Source: Cerrena zonata (taxonomy: Eukaryota; Basidiomycota; Agaricomycetes; Polyporales; Cerrenaceae). From it: 64,000 nt of DNA. Below the pieces are notes generated by a model. It saw nothing but the letters and a program-made list of their open reading frames with translations, was not told where the DNA came from and did not search any database. Numbering within the stretch: position 1 is the first letter of the stretch; every line of letters begins with the position of its first letter. The DNA lies in assembly GCA_038087015.1 (NCBI GenBank), contig JASBNA010000043.1:186001-250000 (forward strand), in the 5' to 3' direction. The translations under genes and the position numbers were made by a program. Below, one piece after another: positions 1 through 8,989 of the stretch.

Positions 1-61
1 TATCCATTTACTGAAGCGATTTATTATCAAAATAATCTATAGAATATAAATAGGAATTAAA

Positions 62-1845
62 TTAAAGCGTGATTTCTTTGGCAGCGACTAATTGGTTAAC
101 CACAGAAACAATTGCCTTTAAGGAAGATTCACTAACATCAGTATCAATACCAACCCCCCATTTACTCAGTTTTTCACCATTTGCATCAATATAACCTAAA
201 TGAACATAGGTGGCGGCCTTGACCTCGGTACCGGAACCTAAAGAATGTTCGGTATAATCTTTAACTTCTAATAAAGTACCAAATTTCTTAGAAATTGCAT
301 CAATAAGAGCAGAGATTGGACCGTTACCTTGACCTTGAATGGTAACTGGTTCATTGTTAACGACCAAGTCAGCGTGGATAGCTCTCTGGTTCTTATTTTT
401 ATTGTTCAACATATCGAAATCTTTCAAAACAACTGGACTTGAGTCCTTTTGTGAAAAGTATTCGGTTTTAAAAATATTGATGATTTCTTCAATTTTCAAT
501 TCTCTACCTAATTTATCGGCTTGATTTTGGATAACTGAACTGAAATGAACTTGTAATTGTCTTGGTAAATCTAATCCTAAGGATCTTAAGATAATCCAGG
601 CGGCACCTCCTTTACCTGATTGTGAATTAACTCTAATAACTGCTTCATAATTTCTACCAATATCTTTTGGATCCAATGGTAAGTATGGATTTTCCATTTC
701 ATATCCCCTTTAGCGTATCTTTCTTCAGCTTTAACAAAACCCTTTTTAATAGCATCTTGATGAGATCCTGAAAATGCACAAACAACTAATGATCCACTAT
801 ATGGAGATCTTGGATGAACTTGAATTTTATTACATCTTTCACTGATTTCAATGATTTCTTCTAAATTACTGAAATCTAATTCTGGTGAAACTCCTTGAGT
901 GTATAAATTAAGGGCAACAGTTACTAAATCAACATTACCAGTTCTTTCACCATTACCAAATAAACAACCTTCAACTCTATCTGCACCTGCCATGACCCCT
1001 AATTCAGAGGCGGCAACACCACATCCTCTATCATTATGAGGATGAACACTAACACAAACTTTTTCTCTTTCACTAATATGAGTACAGAAATATTCAATTT
1101 GATCAGCATAAACATTTGGGGATGCAACTTCAACAGTGGCTGGTAAGTTGAAAATTATTGGATTTTCAACAGTTGGTTCCCAAACGTTTTTAACGGCTTC
1201 ACAAATTTCAACTGCAAATTCAGTTGGGGTATCACTAAAACATTCTGGACTAAATTCTAAAGTCCACTGAGTTTCTTGCATTTCTGGATCATCTTTAGTT
1301 AATGATTTAACTAATTTAGTACTTTCAATAGCTTTGGCAATAGCATCTTCTTTAGACATATTGAATACCACATCACGGAAAACATCTGATGTAGCTAAAT
1401 AAGTATGAATAGTGGCCTTTTTAGCACCTTTAACCGATTCAACAGTTCTTCTGATTAATGGTTCTCTTGATTGAGTTAAAACTTGAATACTAACATCTTC
1501 TGGGGCATTTTCAACTGCATATCTAGTAAAGTTAAAATCAGTTTGAGAAGCCGATGGAAAACTAACTTCAATTTCCTTAAATCCAATTTCTATTAATTTA
1601 TGGAAATATTCTTTCTTTTCAGCTATAGTCATTGGATCTGGTAATGATTGATTACCATCTCTTAAATCAGTAGATAACCATCTTGGTGCTTTGGTTATAC
1701 TATTATTTGGCCAAGTTCTATTTGGTAATGAAACTCCTTTAAAAGCAGTATATTTAACTGATGGATCTTTTAACATATTTGAAAATGGCTTTTTAACGGC
1801 AGATCCAGCCGCCTTTTGGAAAAGCACTGCGCTTTGCTTAAACAT
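62..1845 (-). CDS. LEU4: 2-isopropylmalate synthase, with one frameshift
   Basis: First committed step of leucine synthesis: condenses acetyl-CoA with 2-ketoisovalerate, normally in mitochondria. The N-terminal frame (1845 down to about 690) has a basic, Ser-rich presequence-like start, the first HMGL-like signature [12 protein letters not shown], and the metal-binding and second signature region HPHNDRGCG with FGNGERTGN. The C-terminal frame (about 690 down to 62) holds the rest of the linker and the leucine-sensing LeuA dimer domain ([23 protein letters not shown]). The frames meet at about 686-692, where the coding strand reads AAAATCCATAC; one more C would give the expected K-I-P-Y and a continuous protein of about 594 residues. 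That is a one-base deletion, probably a sequencing error. Start is the ATG at 1845. Divergent from NSR1. Identity is confident; LEU4 versus a LEU9-type paralogue cannot be decided here. Confidence 0.93.
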
Positions 1846-2214
1846 CTTTACCTTCTAAATGAGTAAATAAGTATTATCCACAAGTGTGTGTGTGTTTTTT
1901 TGCCAATACGGAGAAACCTACAAGAATATATAAGGTGATGGTGAAAAAAGTGAAAAATAAAAAAAAAAAAAAAATGAACTGAAAAAGCTAAAACGGCCCG
2001 CTAAGCTAATTACAAAACTAAAAGAAGAGTAACAGTTGCGACAAAAAACACCTGTTTCTCCTCATTATATTACTATACTATCCGCTTTACAGCATTTGAA
2101 ACTAGTTATTATGTACGAATGGTGCGTTTCGTGGTTATGGACGGCAAGAATATAGCCTAACCAGGAATAACCTTGTGGAAATCGGAGTAGCAGTGCATTC
2201 AGAAGTAATTTTGA

Positions 2215-2224
2215 GCGGTACCGG
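2215..2224. promoter_or_regulatory. Candidate Leu3 site upstream of LEU4
   Basis: GCGGTACCGG contains the CGGTACCG palindrome and differs at one position from the Leu3 consensus CCGGNNCCGG. It lies about 370 bp upstream of the LEU4 start. Leu3 is the established zinc-cluster regulator of LEU4 in Saccharomyces. Its use here is inferred. Confidence 0.4.
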
Positions 2225-2637
2225 AGCTGTTTATCGAGGAGCCAGTCACGTGTACGCCGAAGAAGTTCTAAGGTGGGGAATGGGGCGGAGATGGGTAGAG
2301 TATTGGTGTACGGGTGTGTTGGAATGTTTTAGCACCTGTTCAGGCTTTAGCTTATTGGTTGAGTATTGTATTATAGAATAGTAGAGAGGAATTTTGAGTA
2401 TCAAAGAGGTTCTTAGAACCTCAATTGCATTGTAGAGTTGTAATGAAGTTTCTGTTTACTTGAAGTATTGATATCAGATTTTGTCAGAAATTGGGACGAT
2501 ATTTGCATAAATTAAGTAAAAGCAATTAGATTCTTAAGATCTGTTTTTAAAACTTCAAAACTCTGTGAGTGAGAAACAGATTACATACAGTGAAACAAAT
2601 GACTATTAGAACTGATATCTTCCTAGAAGTATTAAGT

Positions 2638-2713
2638 CAACCTACGACAAGCGAAACTACGACGTGCCAACCACGATGTGCCAACCTACAATGTGCCAAC
2701 CTCCGATGAGCCA
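2638..2713. repeat. Degenerate 15-bp tandem repeats
   Basis: About five imperfect copies of a unit close to AACCTACGATGTGCC follow one another, with copies differing in one to three bases. The block sits midway between LEU4 and NSR1 and has no open frame. Function unknown. Confidence 0.7.
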
Positions 2714-2811
2714 AATATTGCAAAACACAGAATCAGCATAACCTCAGCAAGTAAAGCCTTCACTAAGTAAGACGACTAGCTAAGTCTTTTAATTGTTGCA
2801 AATTCCGGGGC

Positions 2812-2819
2812 TCACGTGA
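2812..2819. promoter_or_regulatory. Cbf1-type E-box TCACGTGA upstream of NSR1
   Basis: Perfect palindromic TCACGTGA about 195 bp before the NSR1 start. In Candida albicans, Cbf1 binds such sites at ribosomal and respiratory genes. The same octamer occurs before COX16 (28363-28370), and a CACGTG core before ATP16 (61759-61764). Confidence 0.5.
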
Positions 2820-3014
2820 CCGTTATTTTTACTGTGGGACCATTATTTCTTTTTAATTTTTCAGTTTTTTTTTTTTTTTTTCGATTTGTTAGAGCTCATC
2901 TCAGTTTTTTCAATTAGTAAATTTTTTTTCAGCTGCTTTACTTTAAAAAGGATACTATTTTTCTATTTTTCTAATCTTTTCTTAAGACAATTCAAATCCA
3001 GGAAATCATTTATC

Positions 3015-4313
3015 ATGGCTAAATCATCATCTAAAGCTGCTAAAGCTACCAAGGTTAGTAAGAAGGAAGTGAAGAAACAAGAATCATCATCTGAATCCGA
3101 ATCTTCATCATCTTCATCATCCTCCTCATCATCAGATTCTGAATCTTCCGATTCTGATTCTTCTGATGAAGAAGAAGAAAAGAAAGAAGAAAAGAAGGAA
3201 TCATCCGACTCTTCTGATTCTGATTCTTCCGACTCTGATTCTTCTGATGAAGAAGAAGAAAAGAAAGAAGACAAGAAAGAATCTTCTGATTCTGATTCTT
3301 CCGACTCTGACTCTTCTGACGAAGAAGAAGAAAAAAAAGAAGACAAAAAAGAATCATCATCTGATTCTGATTCTGATTCTTCTGACTCTGACTCTTCTGA
3401 CGAAGAAGATGAAAAGAAAGAAGAAAAGAAAGAATCATCATCTTCATCCGACTCTTCATCCGACTCTGACTCTTCATCAGACTCCGATTCCGACTCCGAT
3501 TCCGACTCAGAATCAGACTCTAAAAAACGTAAAGCTGATTCCGAATCCTCTGAAACTGCTTCTCAATCCTCTACTGAAGAACCAGTTAACAAAAAGGCTA
3601 AAACTGGTGAACCAGCTACTTTATTCGTTGGTAGATTATCATGGAATATTGATGACGATTGGTTAAAACGTGAATTCGAACCAATTGGAGGAGTTATCGG
3701 AGCTCGTGTTATTATGGAAAGAGCCACTGGTAAATCCAGAGGTTATGGTTATGTTGATTTTGAAGATAAATCATTTGCTGAAAAAGCCTTAAATGAATAC
3801 CAAGGTAGAGAAATCGATGGTAGACCAATCAATTTAGATATGTCTACTAGTAAACCACACCAATCCAATCCAAAAGTCGAAAGAGCCAAACAATATGGTG
3901 ATGTTCCATCAGCCCCATCAGATACTTTATTCATTGGTAACTTATCCTTCAACGCTCAAAGAGATAACTTATTCGAAATTTTCGGTGAATATGGTCAAGT
4001 TGTTAGTTGTAGAATCCCAACTCACCCAGACACTGAACAACCAAAAGGTTTTGGTTACGTTCAATATTCTTCCGTTGATGAAGCTAAAGCTGCTTTAGAA
4101 GCCTTAAACGGGGAATATATCGAAGGTCGTGCATGCAGATTGGACTTCTCTACTCCAAAGGAAAGACCAGCCGGTGGTAACCGTGGTGGCTTCGGTGGTA
4201 ACCGTGGTGGTAGCCGTGGTGGCCGTGGTGGTTTTGGTGGCCGTGAAAGAGGTCCTCCAAGATCTGGTGCTAACTCTGTTGAATTCAAAGGTACCAAAAA
4301 AACTTTTGATTAA
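3015..4313 (+). CDS. NSR1: Nucleolin-like nucleolar RNA-binding protein
   Basis: Nucleolar protein needed for pre-rRNA processing. The 432-residue product has the nucleolin layout: a Lys-rich start, a long Ser/Asp/Glu tract (about residues 23-170) built from repeated SSDSDSSDEEEEKKEDKKE-type modules, two RRM domains (about 200-275 and 302-375; RNP2 TLFVGRLSW and TLFIGNLSF, RNP1 RGYGYVDF and KGFGYVQY), and an RGG-rich tail (about 383-420). The chosen ATG begins MAKSSSK; the open frame runs 43 codons further upstream, but that part is T-rich and hydrophobic, unlike this family. Open frames on other frames and the other strand across the Ser/Asp repeats are by-products of the repeats. Confidence 0.95.
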   Translation: MAKSSSKAAKATKVSKKEVKKQESSSESESSSSSSSSSSSDSESSDSDSSDEEEEKKEEKKESSDSSDSDSSDSDSSDEEEEKKEDKKESSDSDSSDSDSSDEEEEKKEDKKESSSDSDSDSSDSDSSDEEDEKKEEKKESSSSSDSSSDSDSSSDSDSDSDSDSESDSKKRKADSESSETASQSSTEEPVNKKAKTGEPATLFVGRLSWNIDDDWLKREFEPIGGVIGARVIMERATGKSRGYGYVDFEDKSFAEKALNEYQGREIDGRPINLDMSTSKPHQSNPKVERAKQYGDVPSAPSDTLFIGNLSFNAQRDNLFEIFGEYGQVVSCRIPTHPDTEQPKGFGYVQYSSVDEAKAALEALNGEYIEGRACRLDFSTPKERPAGGNRGGFGGNRGGSRGGRGGFGGRERGPPRSGANSVEFKGTKKTFD

Positions 4314-5167
4314 TCATTTATTTCTTTCTTGCAACTTCAAAATTTCATAATTCTTTCTTGTACATTACTATGATTTTTATTCTTTTTTTTATATACTTTT
4401 AATCATACAACTTTATACTTTTTGCAACAAAAATATACACACCCGTACATATCATCATACACACACCCGTACATCTCCCCAATAATACCATCGACCAAAA
4501 TGCACGACCTCTTTTTTCTGCTTTGCTTTTTGCACACCCGTGCACACCCGTGCACCGGTCCGCCTCGCTCAAACCCCCGCCTCCACACCATCGACTGGCA
4601 AATAGTGCCCCAATCATTTATTGTAACCCCCTTAACGATTAGACAGGGTTAATGCTCATGATCTTTAGCATCGTGTGTTGTGATGCTGTCAATTTGTTGA
4701 GAATTTCTCGTGTTTTCTTATTTTTATTGACACATTGGCACATCACACGTACCGTGACCGAGTAGTCGGGTTGGTGGTAGAGTAAGTAGAGTAAGTAGAG
4801 TAAGAATAGCTCAGGCGCAGAATAAGAGTAGTAGAGTCAGAGTAGAAAGAAGTAGCGTAGTGTGTGGTGTACCGGTGTAAAAATTGGTGGTGAGCGCCAA
4901 AAATAAAAATAGGTCTGAATTACCTCCACGAGAAAACTACTTCTATCTATTGAATATTATCTTTAATACGCCAATTTTGACTACAAATTTGTTTCATAGT
5001 TACTTTCTGTATCGTTCCTGCCTTGCTATACCTTTGAGAAATCGTTTCAGTTCATTAAAAGTCGTTTTGCTCCAAGTATTAGTCAGTTATAGCTTAACCG
5101 CCCAAATCTCCGAGCTAATCCTTTCCATCCCGTTCAACTCCGTATACTCAGTCTCTTTGCATTGAAT
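4314..5167. other. Intergenic region NSR1/RIM8
   Basis: About 850 bp holding the NSR1 3' end and the RIM8 promoter. It carries two pairs of Rap1-like elements (4439-4474 and 4534-4555) and a short run of AGTAAGTAG repeats near 4780-4805. Open frames of 61-93 codons here on both strands have no recognisable protein character. Confidence 0.6.
4439..4474 (+). promoter_or_regulatory. Two tandem Rap1-like sites, 24-bp period
   Basis: ACACCCGTACAT occurs at 4439-4450 and again at 4463-4474, each a perfect match to the Rap1 consensus ACACCCRYACAY. The repeat period is 24 bp, near the length of Candida telomere repeats, which carry the same core. A second close pair, ACACCCGTGCAC, lies at 4534-4545 and 4544-4555. 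It is unclear which neighbouring gene they serve. Confidence 0.6.
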
Positions 5168-7579
5168 ATGAGACGTGCTGTATCAAAGATCATACCTAGT
5201 AAGCTATCCGGTTCTGATGGGTTTGGTATTCTTCATAATCATCACGATCATGCCAATGATTATAGCATAGAAGATCATCACAACCTACCGAATAACCATA
5301 ATAATAATAATAATAATGGACATTCATTTTTCTCAAATAGTCTATCTAATTTGTCAAATAAGATTGATTTCAACTCGGTGGAAGATTTTTATATCGTTTT
5401 AGATAATCCTCATAATTCATGGTTACCAGGAGATGAAATTAGTGGTCAAATCATTTTTTTAACTAAAAAAAATATCGCTAATATTATAATAACCCTATCA
5501 TTAATTGGCTATGTTAAATTAAATGCATCTTCTCATTCGAAATTAAGACCAATCAAACACAATCTATTCCATCATACGATTAAAATATATGGTGGTGATG
5601 AAAATCTTAGTAATCACGAAGAATTTTCAAATGGGTTATTCAAGGGAGAACATCGATTCCCGTTTATTGTTAAATTGCCAAATAAAAGAATATTCACTAG
5701 TATTGATTTTGGTAGAGGCTCAATTGTTTATTTATTAAGAGCAGCTATTGGTAATCATGAAGTATCAGCAAGTTATTCGCCTTCTCAAAGTTCGGAAAAT
5801 AACTCAATAGCAAATTCTATACCCAATTCAAATTCAAATTCAAATCCTAGCTCAAATGCAAATTCGCCAGGTAACTTAATCAACAAAACAAGACATTTAA
5901 AAATCTTATCTTCTCCAAGTCATACAAGTGAAAAATTTATCACTTTAATAAATCCAATTGATATTTCTAAATTACCTATTCCAAAACCTAAAAAATTAAT
6001 CATTAAAGATCCTCGTCAAACTAGAAAATTATCAAGAACTCAACTGTCTACTTCCACCATTAATACCATAAATACTTATAGTACTTTTTCTTCAAATACT
6101 TCAGATAACCCTGAGAATGACTTAAATTCAAATAACGAGCCAAATAACATTAATATATCTACTCCCCCTTCTGACTTGAAACCAGAATCTATCCGATTAT
6201 CTTTGGAAATCCCTAAAAGAGGTTATCTTCGAGGCGAGTTGATTCCAATTAAATTAAATATTAATCATTTGAAAAAATTACAAGACGTCAATGGTATTAT
6301 AATCACTTTGGTCAGAGTCTGTCGTTTAGATAATGGCTCAAATGGATTATTTGAATCTTTCCGTAAAGATTTACAACAATCAATTATTCCTCTTTATGTT
6401 GATCCGGTTACTTTTAAACTGGAAATTAATTCAAGTGTAAGAGTTCCCGCTGACGCTTTCCCAACTATTCTGGGTTGTCCCTTGGTTTCTTTCCAGTATT
6501 TCATTGAAGTTTTGGTTAATTTATCCGGTAAACCAGTCAGTATAGATGGTAACACTGATCATCTGTCAAATAAACAAAAAAAGGATGATTCTTCTCATTT
6601 ATTAGAATCTTTACAAAAATCAAATGGTGATTTGAAAAATTTCGAATTATTCAATTTCAATAATAATAATTTAATTAATCAAAATGAAAGATCAGATTTT
6701 ATTAATACCGATAAATTTAAAAGAATGAAAAAATTTATTCAAATCACTACTGAAATAATTATTGGTACTCATAAACTGGAAAGTAATGTAAATAGTCCAT
6801 TGAGTGAAGAAAATAATAATTTATCAAGAATTGCTAATCAAAATGTTAACGGCATTTCTCCTTTATCAAGAAGATCTTCCCTGTTTTCTGGCTCAACCGG
6901 CTCTCCAAATGCTTTTAGTCAAAATGGTTCTTCCGCTTCTCCTCATATGAATGATCTTACCAATAATACGGCTCCTCCGCCACCTCCACATCCTTCTTCT
7001 TCAAATCAAAATAATATACCCTATATTAATGTTATTCCTGAATCAATGGCTATCAATAATTTTGAATCCCCTCCTTATTTTGATCAGCAACAACCTATTC
7101 CAAACTATAACGAAATTTCAAATAACCCAATCGCTGCTCCTGATTCATTGAATTCTTCAAATCTTATTCCTTTACCAAATCAACCAGAATTATCCGAAAA
7201 AGATCGTATCAAAGCTCATGAATCAAGCTTATTACCTTCAGAACCTCCCTTAGATTTGGATAATGCCTCGAATGACGTTGCACTGGACCATGACACTATA
7301 AGTCCAATTGATCAAAACAATGATATTTTAGAAAGTTTACCAAATTCGACCGACCAAAATATTGAACATAATAATACAAATGACGCTTATCAATTCTTTA
7401 GTAATAATTCCATTAATGACGATAATGAATTATATCATGACGCTCCAAATATTACTTCGAATGTTGATAATGATCAAGATTCAAAACTTGACTTTGTTCC
7501 TAATTACGAACTGGCTAATAATGATAGACTTTTAATTTCTAATTCAAACTCCAATAGTACTGGTACTAATGGCCATTGA
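5168..7579 (+). CDS. RIM8: Arrestin-related pH-signalling protein Rim8/PalF
   Basis: Adaptor of the Rim101/PacC alkaline-pH pathway that couples the plasma-membrane sensor to ESCRT recruitment. The 803-residue product begins MRRAVSKIIPSKL. It has an arrestin N domain at about 58-200 (FYIVLDNPHNSWLPGDEISG; GEHRFPFIVKLPNKR), a Ser/Asn-rich insert, an arrestin C domain at about 340-465 (RLSLEIPKRGYLRGELIP; VSFQYFIEVLVNLSGK) and a long low-complexity tail with a polyproline run. A PPY stretch near residue 634 might contribute to ubiquitin-ligase binding (inference). The ATG is chosen over an in-frame TTG two codons upstream. Codon 6470-6472 is CTG at a place where relatives carry Ser/Thr, consistent with CTG = Ser. 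Convergent with the next gene. Confidence 0.88.
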   Translation: MRRAVSKIIPSKLSGSDGFGILHNHHDHANDYSIEDHHNLPNNHNNNNNNGHSFFSNSLSNLSNKIDFNSVEDFYIVLDNPHNSWLPGDEISGQIIFLTKKNIANIIITLSLIGYVKLNASSHSKLRPIKHNLFHHTIKIYGGDENLSNHEEFSNGLFKGEHRFPFIVKLPNKRIFTSIDFGRGSIVYLLRAAIGNHEVSASYSPSQSSENNSIANSIPNSNSNSNPSSNANSPGNLINKTRHLKILSSPSHTSEKFITLINPIDISKLPIPKPKKLIIKDPRQTRKLSRTQLSTSTINTINTYSTFSSNTSDNPENDLNSNNEPNNINISTPPSDLKPESIRLSLEIPKRGYLRGELIPIKLNINHLKKLQDVNGIIITLVRVCRLDNGSNGLFESFRKDLQQSIIPLYVDPVTFKLEINSSVRVPADAFPTILGCPLVSFQYFIEVLVNLSGKPVSIDGNTDHLSNKQKKDDSSHLLESLQKSNGDLKNFELFNFNNNNLINQNERSDFINTDKFKRMKKFIQITTEIIIGTHKLESNVNSPLSEENNNLSRIANQNVNGISPLSRRSSLFSGSTGSPNAFSQNGSSASPHMNDLTNNTAPPPPPHPSSSNQNNIPYINVIPESMAINNFESPPYFDQQQPIPNYNEISNNPIAAPDSLNSSNLIPLPNQPELSEKDRIKAHESSLLPSEPPLDLDNASNDVALDHDTISPIDQNNDILESLPNSTDQNIEHNNTNDAYQFFSNNSINDDNELYHDAPNITSNVDNDQDSKLDFVPNYELANNDRLLISNSNSNSTGTNGH

Positions 7580-7771
7580 ATTAAAGCTTACAGATGACTT
7601 TGATGTGTTCCGAATTTTACTTCTTTCCATTTTTTTTTTTTTTTTTCAATACCCTACTTTGTACTTTTTACAAGTTTTTAACGTTTTTTTTTTTTGCAAT
7701 ATTCTATAGATTTTTTATAACATATGCATTTAGAGACCAATCCAGCTTTGTATGTAAAGAATTTATTATTT

Positions 7772-8143
7772 TTAAATACCTTGTATCATTTGATTGATCT
7801 TTCTTAACTCGTCAGTTATTTTAATATTTTCTAAAGTTAAATCATCAAATTTTTTTTCAATTTCAGTTATATCATTGGTTAAATTTTTAACTAAATCCTC
7901 TAATATTTCAATTTTATCTTCATTAAGTTTTAAATTTTCTGAATTTTTATTATAAGTTGCATTTCTTCTTTCAAATCTCTCAGTTAATAGAGTTTCTTTA
8001 CTTTTTAAAGCTTTGAGTTCATACTCCTTTTCAATTGATTTTTGTTTTTCTAAATCATACAAGCGTTTCAATTCATAATAATTGGAGTGATTATTATCTA
8101 AATTTTCTTTTAATTCGGTGATTCTTGAGTTAAGCTTATCCAT
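7772..8143 (-). CDS. Small coiled-coil protein, unknown
   Basis: I do not recognise this 123-residue protein. From the ATG at 8143 (MDKLNSRITELK) it is almost wholly charged and heptad-like (LKENLDNN, LYDLEKQKSIEKEYELKALKSKETLL, ILEDLVKNLTNDITEIEKKF), predicting a continuous coiled coil. The open frame extends 22 codons upstream to another ATG, but that part is hydrophobic and Cys/Phe-rich and probably not translated. It is convergent with RIM8 (192 bp between stops). Codon choice matches the neighbours, and length and composition resemble small kinetochore, spindle or tether subunits, but no family can be assigned. Confidence 0.65.
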   Translation of the reverse strand: MDKLNSRITELKENLDNNHSNYYELKRLYDLEKQKSIEKEYELKALKSKETLLTERFERRNATYNKNSENLKLNEDKIEILEDLVKNLTNDITEIEKKFDDLTLENIKITDELRKINQMIQGI

Positions 8144-8919
8144 ATTAAATACCTTAACAAGAGAGCAGAAAAAAAAATTGCAGCCGTTAACGAATATACG
8201 CTGAAACAATAAGTAATTTAAATGAAGGTACCAAAAGATTTGGAATCTTTATTGTTTATATGAACTAGATGAATGGAAAATAACAAGTCTCGCTTTATTA
8301 TGAAAACCAACTAATACAATGCAATTATGCCACTTATTACTCGAAAGTTATTAGTAGCAGAAGTAGTACGATTTAAGACGTTTATGTGTTTGTAAATATA
8401 AAATCTGATTAAGATTTATCTATACTACAATTATACTACAATTATGGACAACACTTCATCGAGATAATTCCAAATTAACCCTGAACATATCGTCCAAATC
8501 AATAACACGAATCAGTTCGTAGGCATCGTCAAGTCGACTTGTAAAATTTGAATTTGAATTTTTTTTCTCTTCAATGTCTTTGTACTTTGAATATTTTTAT
8601 CTCGTCTAAGAGTTGCAACCTTTATTCCAAACAATTGTAGCTACAAGTTTACCAGTAATTGAAACAAATTAACGTTAATAAAAAAATTAATTATAGAAGA
8701 AGACAAAAGGGGTAATTAAAAAAGGTTATTAAAAGGAAAATAAAGATATATGTAAAAAAAAAAAGAACAATACTCTAAAAGTTAAGGTACACGTAGGAAC
8801 GAAAAATATTTGTTGGAGCAACAGGTAAAACGATAGGTATTTTCGGATATGGTTATCCTTTTTATACTTTTAATAAAGCTTTATTAGGGCAAAGACAATT
8901 TTTTTTTTCATGTTTTTCT

Positions 8920-8952
<33 letters not shown>

Positions 8953-8989
8953 GATTTTATTTTGCAACAATAATCATCAGGACATGAGC
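8144..8989. other. Intergenic region upstream of the small coiled-coil gene
   Basis: About 850 bp holding the promoter of the small coiled-coil gene and the 3' end of the KEL1-like gene. It is AT-rich and has a run of about 20 T at 8930-8952. I see no RNA gene or repeat. A 46-codon open frame without an ATG lies on the minus strand near 8465-8605. Confidence 0.5.

Larger units (their letters stand above)
1846..3014. other. Divergent intergenic region LEU4/NSR1
   Basis: About 1.17 kb between two divergent genes. It holds a Leu3-like palindrome, two CACGTG boxes, one Rap1-like element in reverse orientation (2305-2317), a block of degenerate 15-bp repeats and T-rich tracts just before NSR1. 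A 68-codon open frame at 2175-2381 starts at a non-ATG codon and looks like nothing known. I see no RNA gene. Confidence 0.6.

Noticed and set aside
2175..2381. 68-codon open frame between LEU4 and NSR1
   Set aside because: Non-ATG start, no family resemblance, lies among regulatory elements.
3055..3666. Three open frames of 127-166 codons over NSR1
   Set aside because: By-products of the Ser/Asp/Glu repeat, low complexity, and in conflict with the clear nucleolin frame.
8465..8605. 46-codon minus-strand open frame (RLDDAYELIRVIDLDDMF...)
   Set aside because: Looks coding in composition but has no ATG and no convincing intron donor or branch point upstream; left unannotated.
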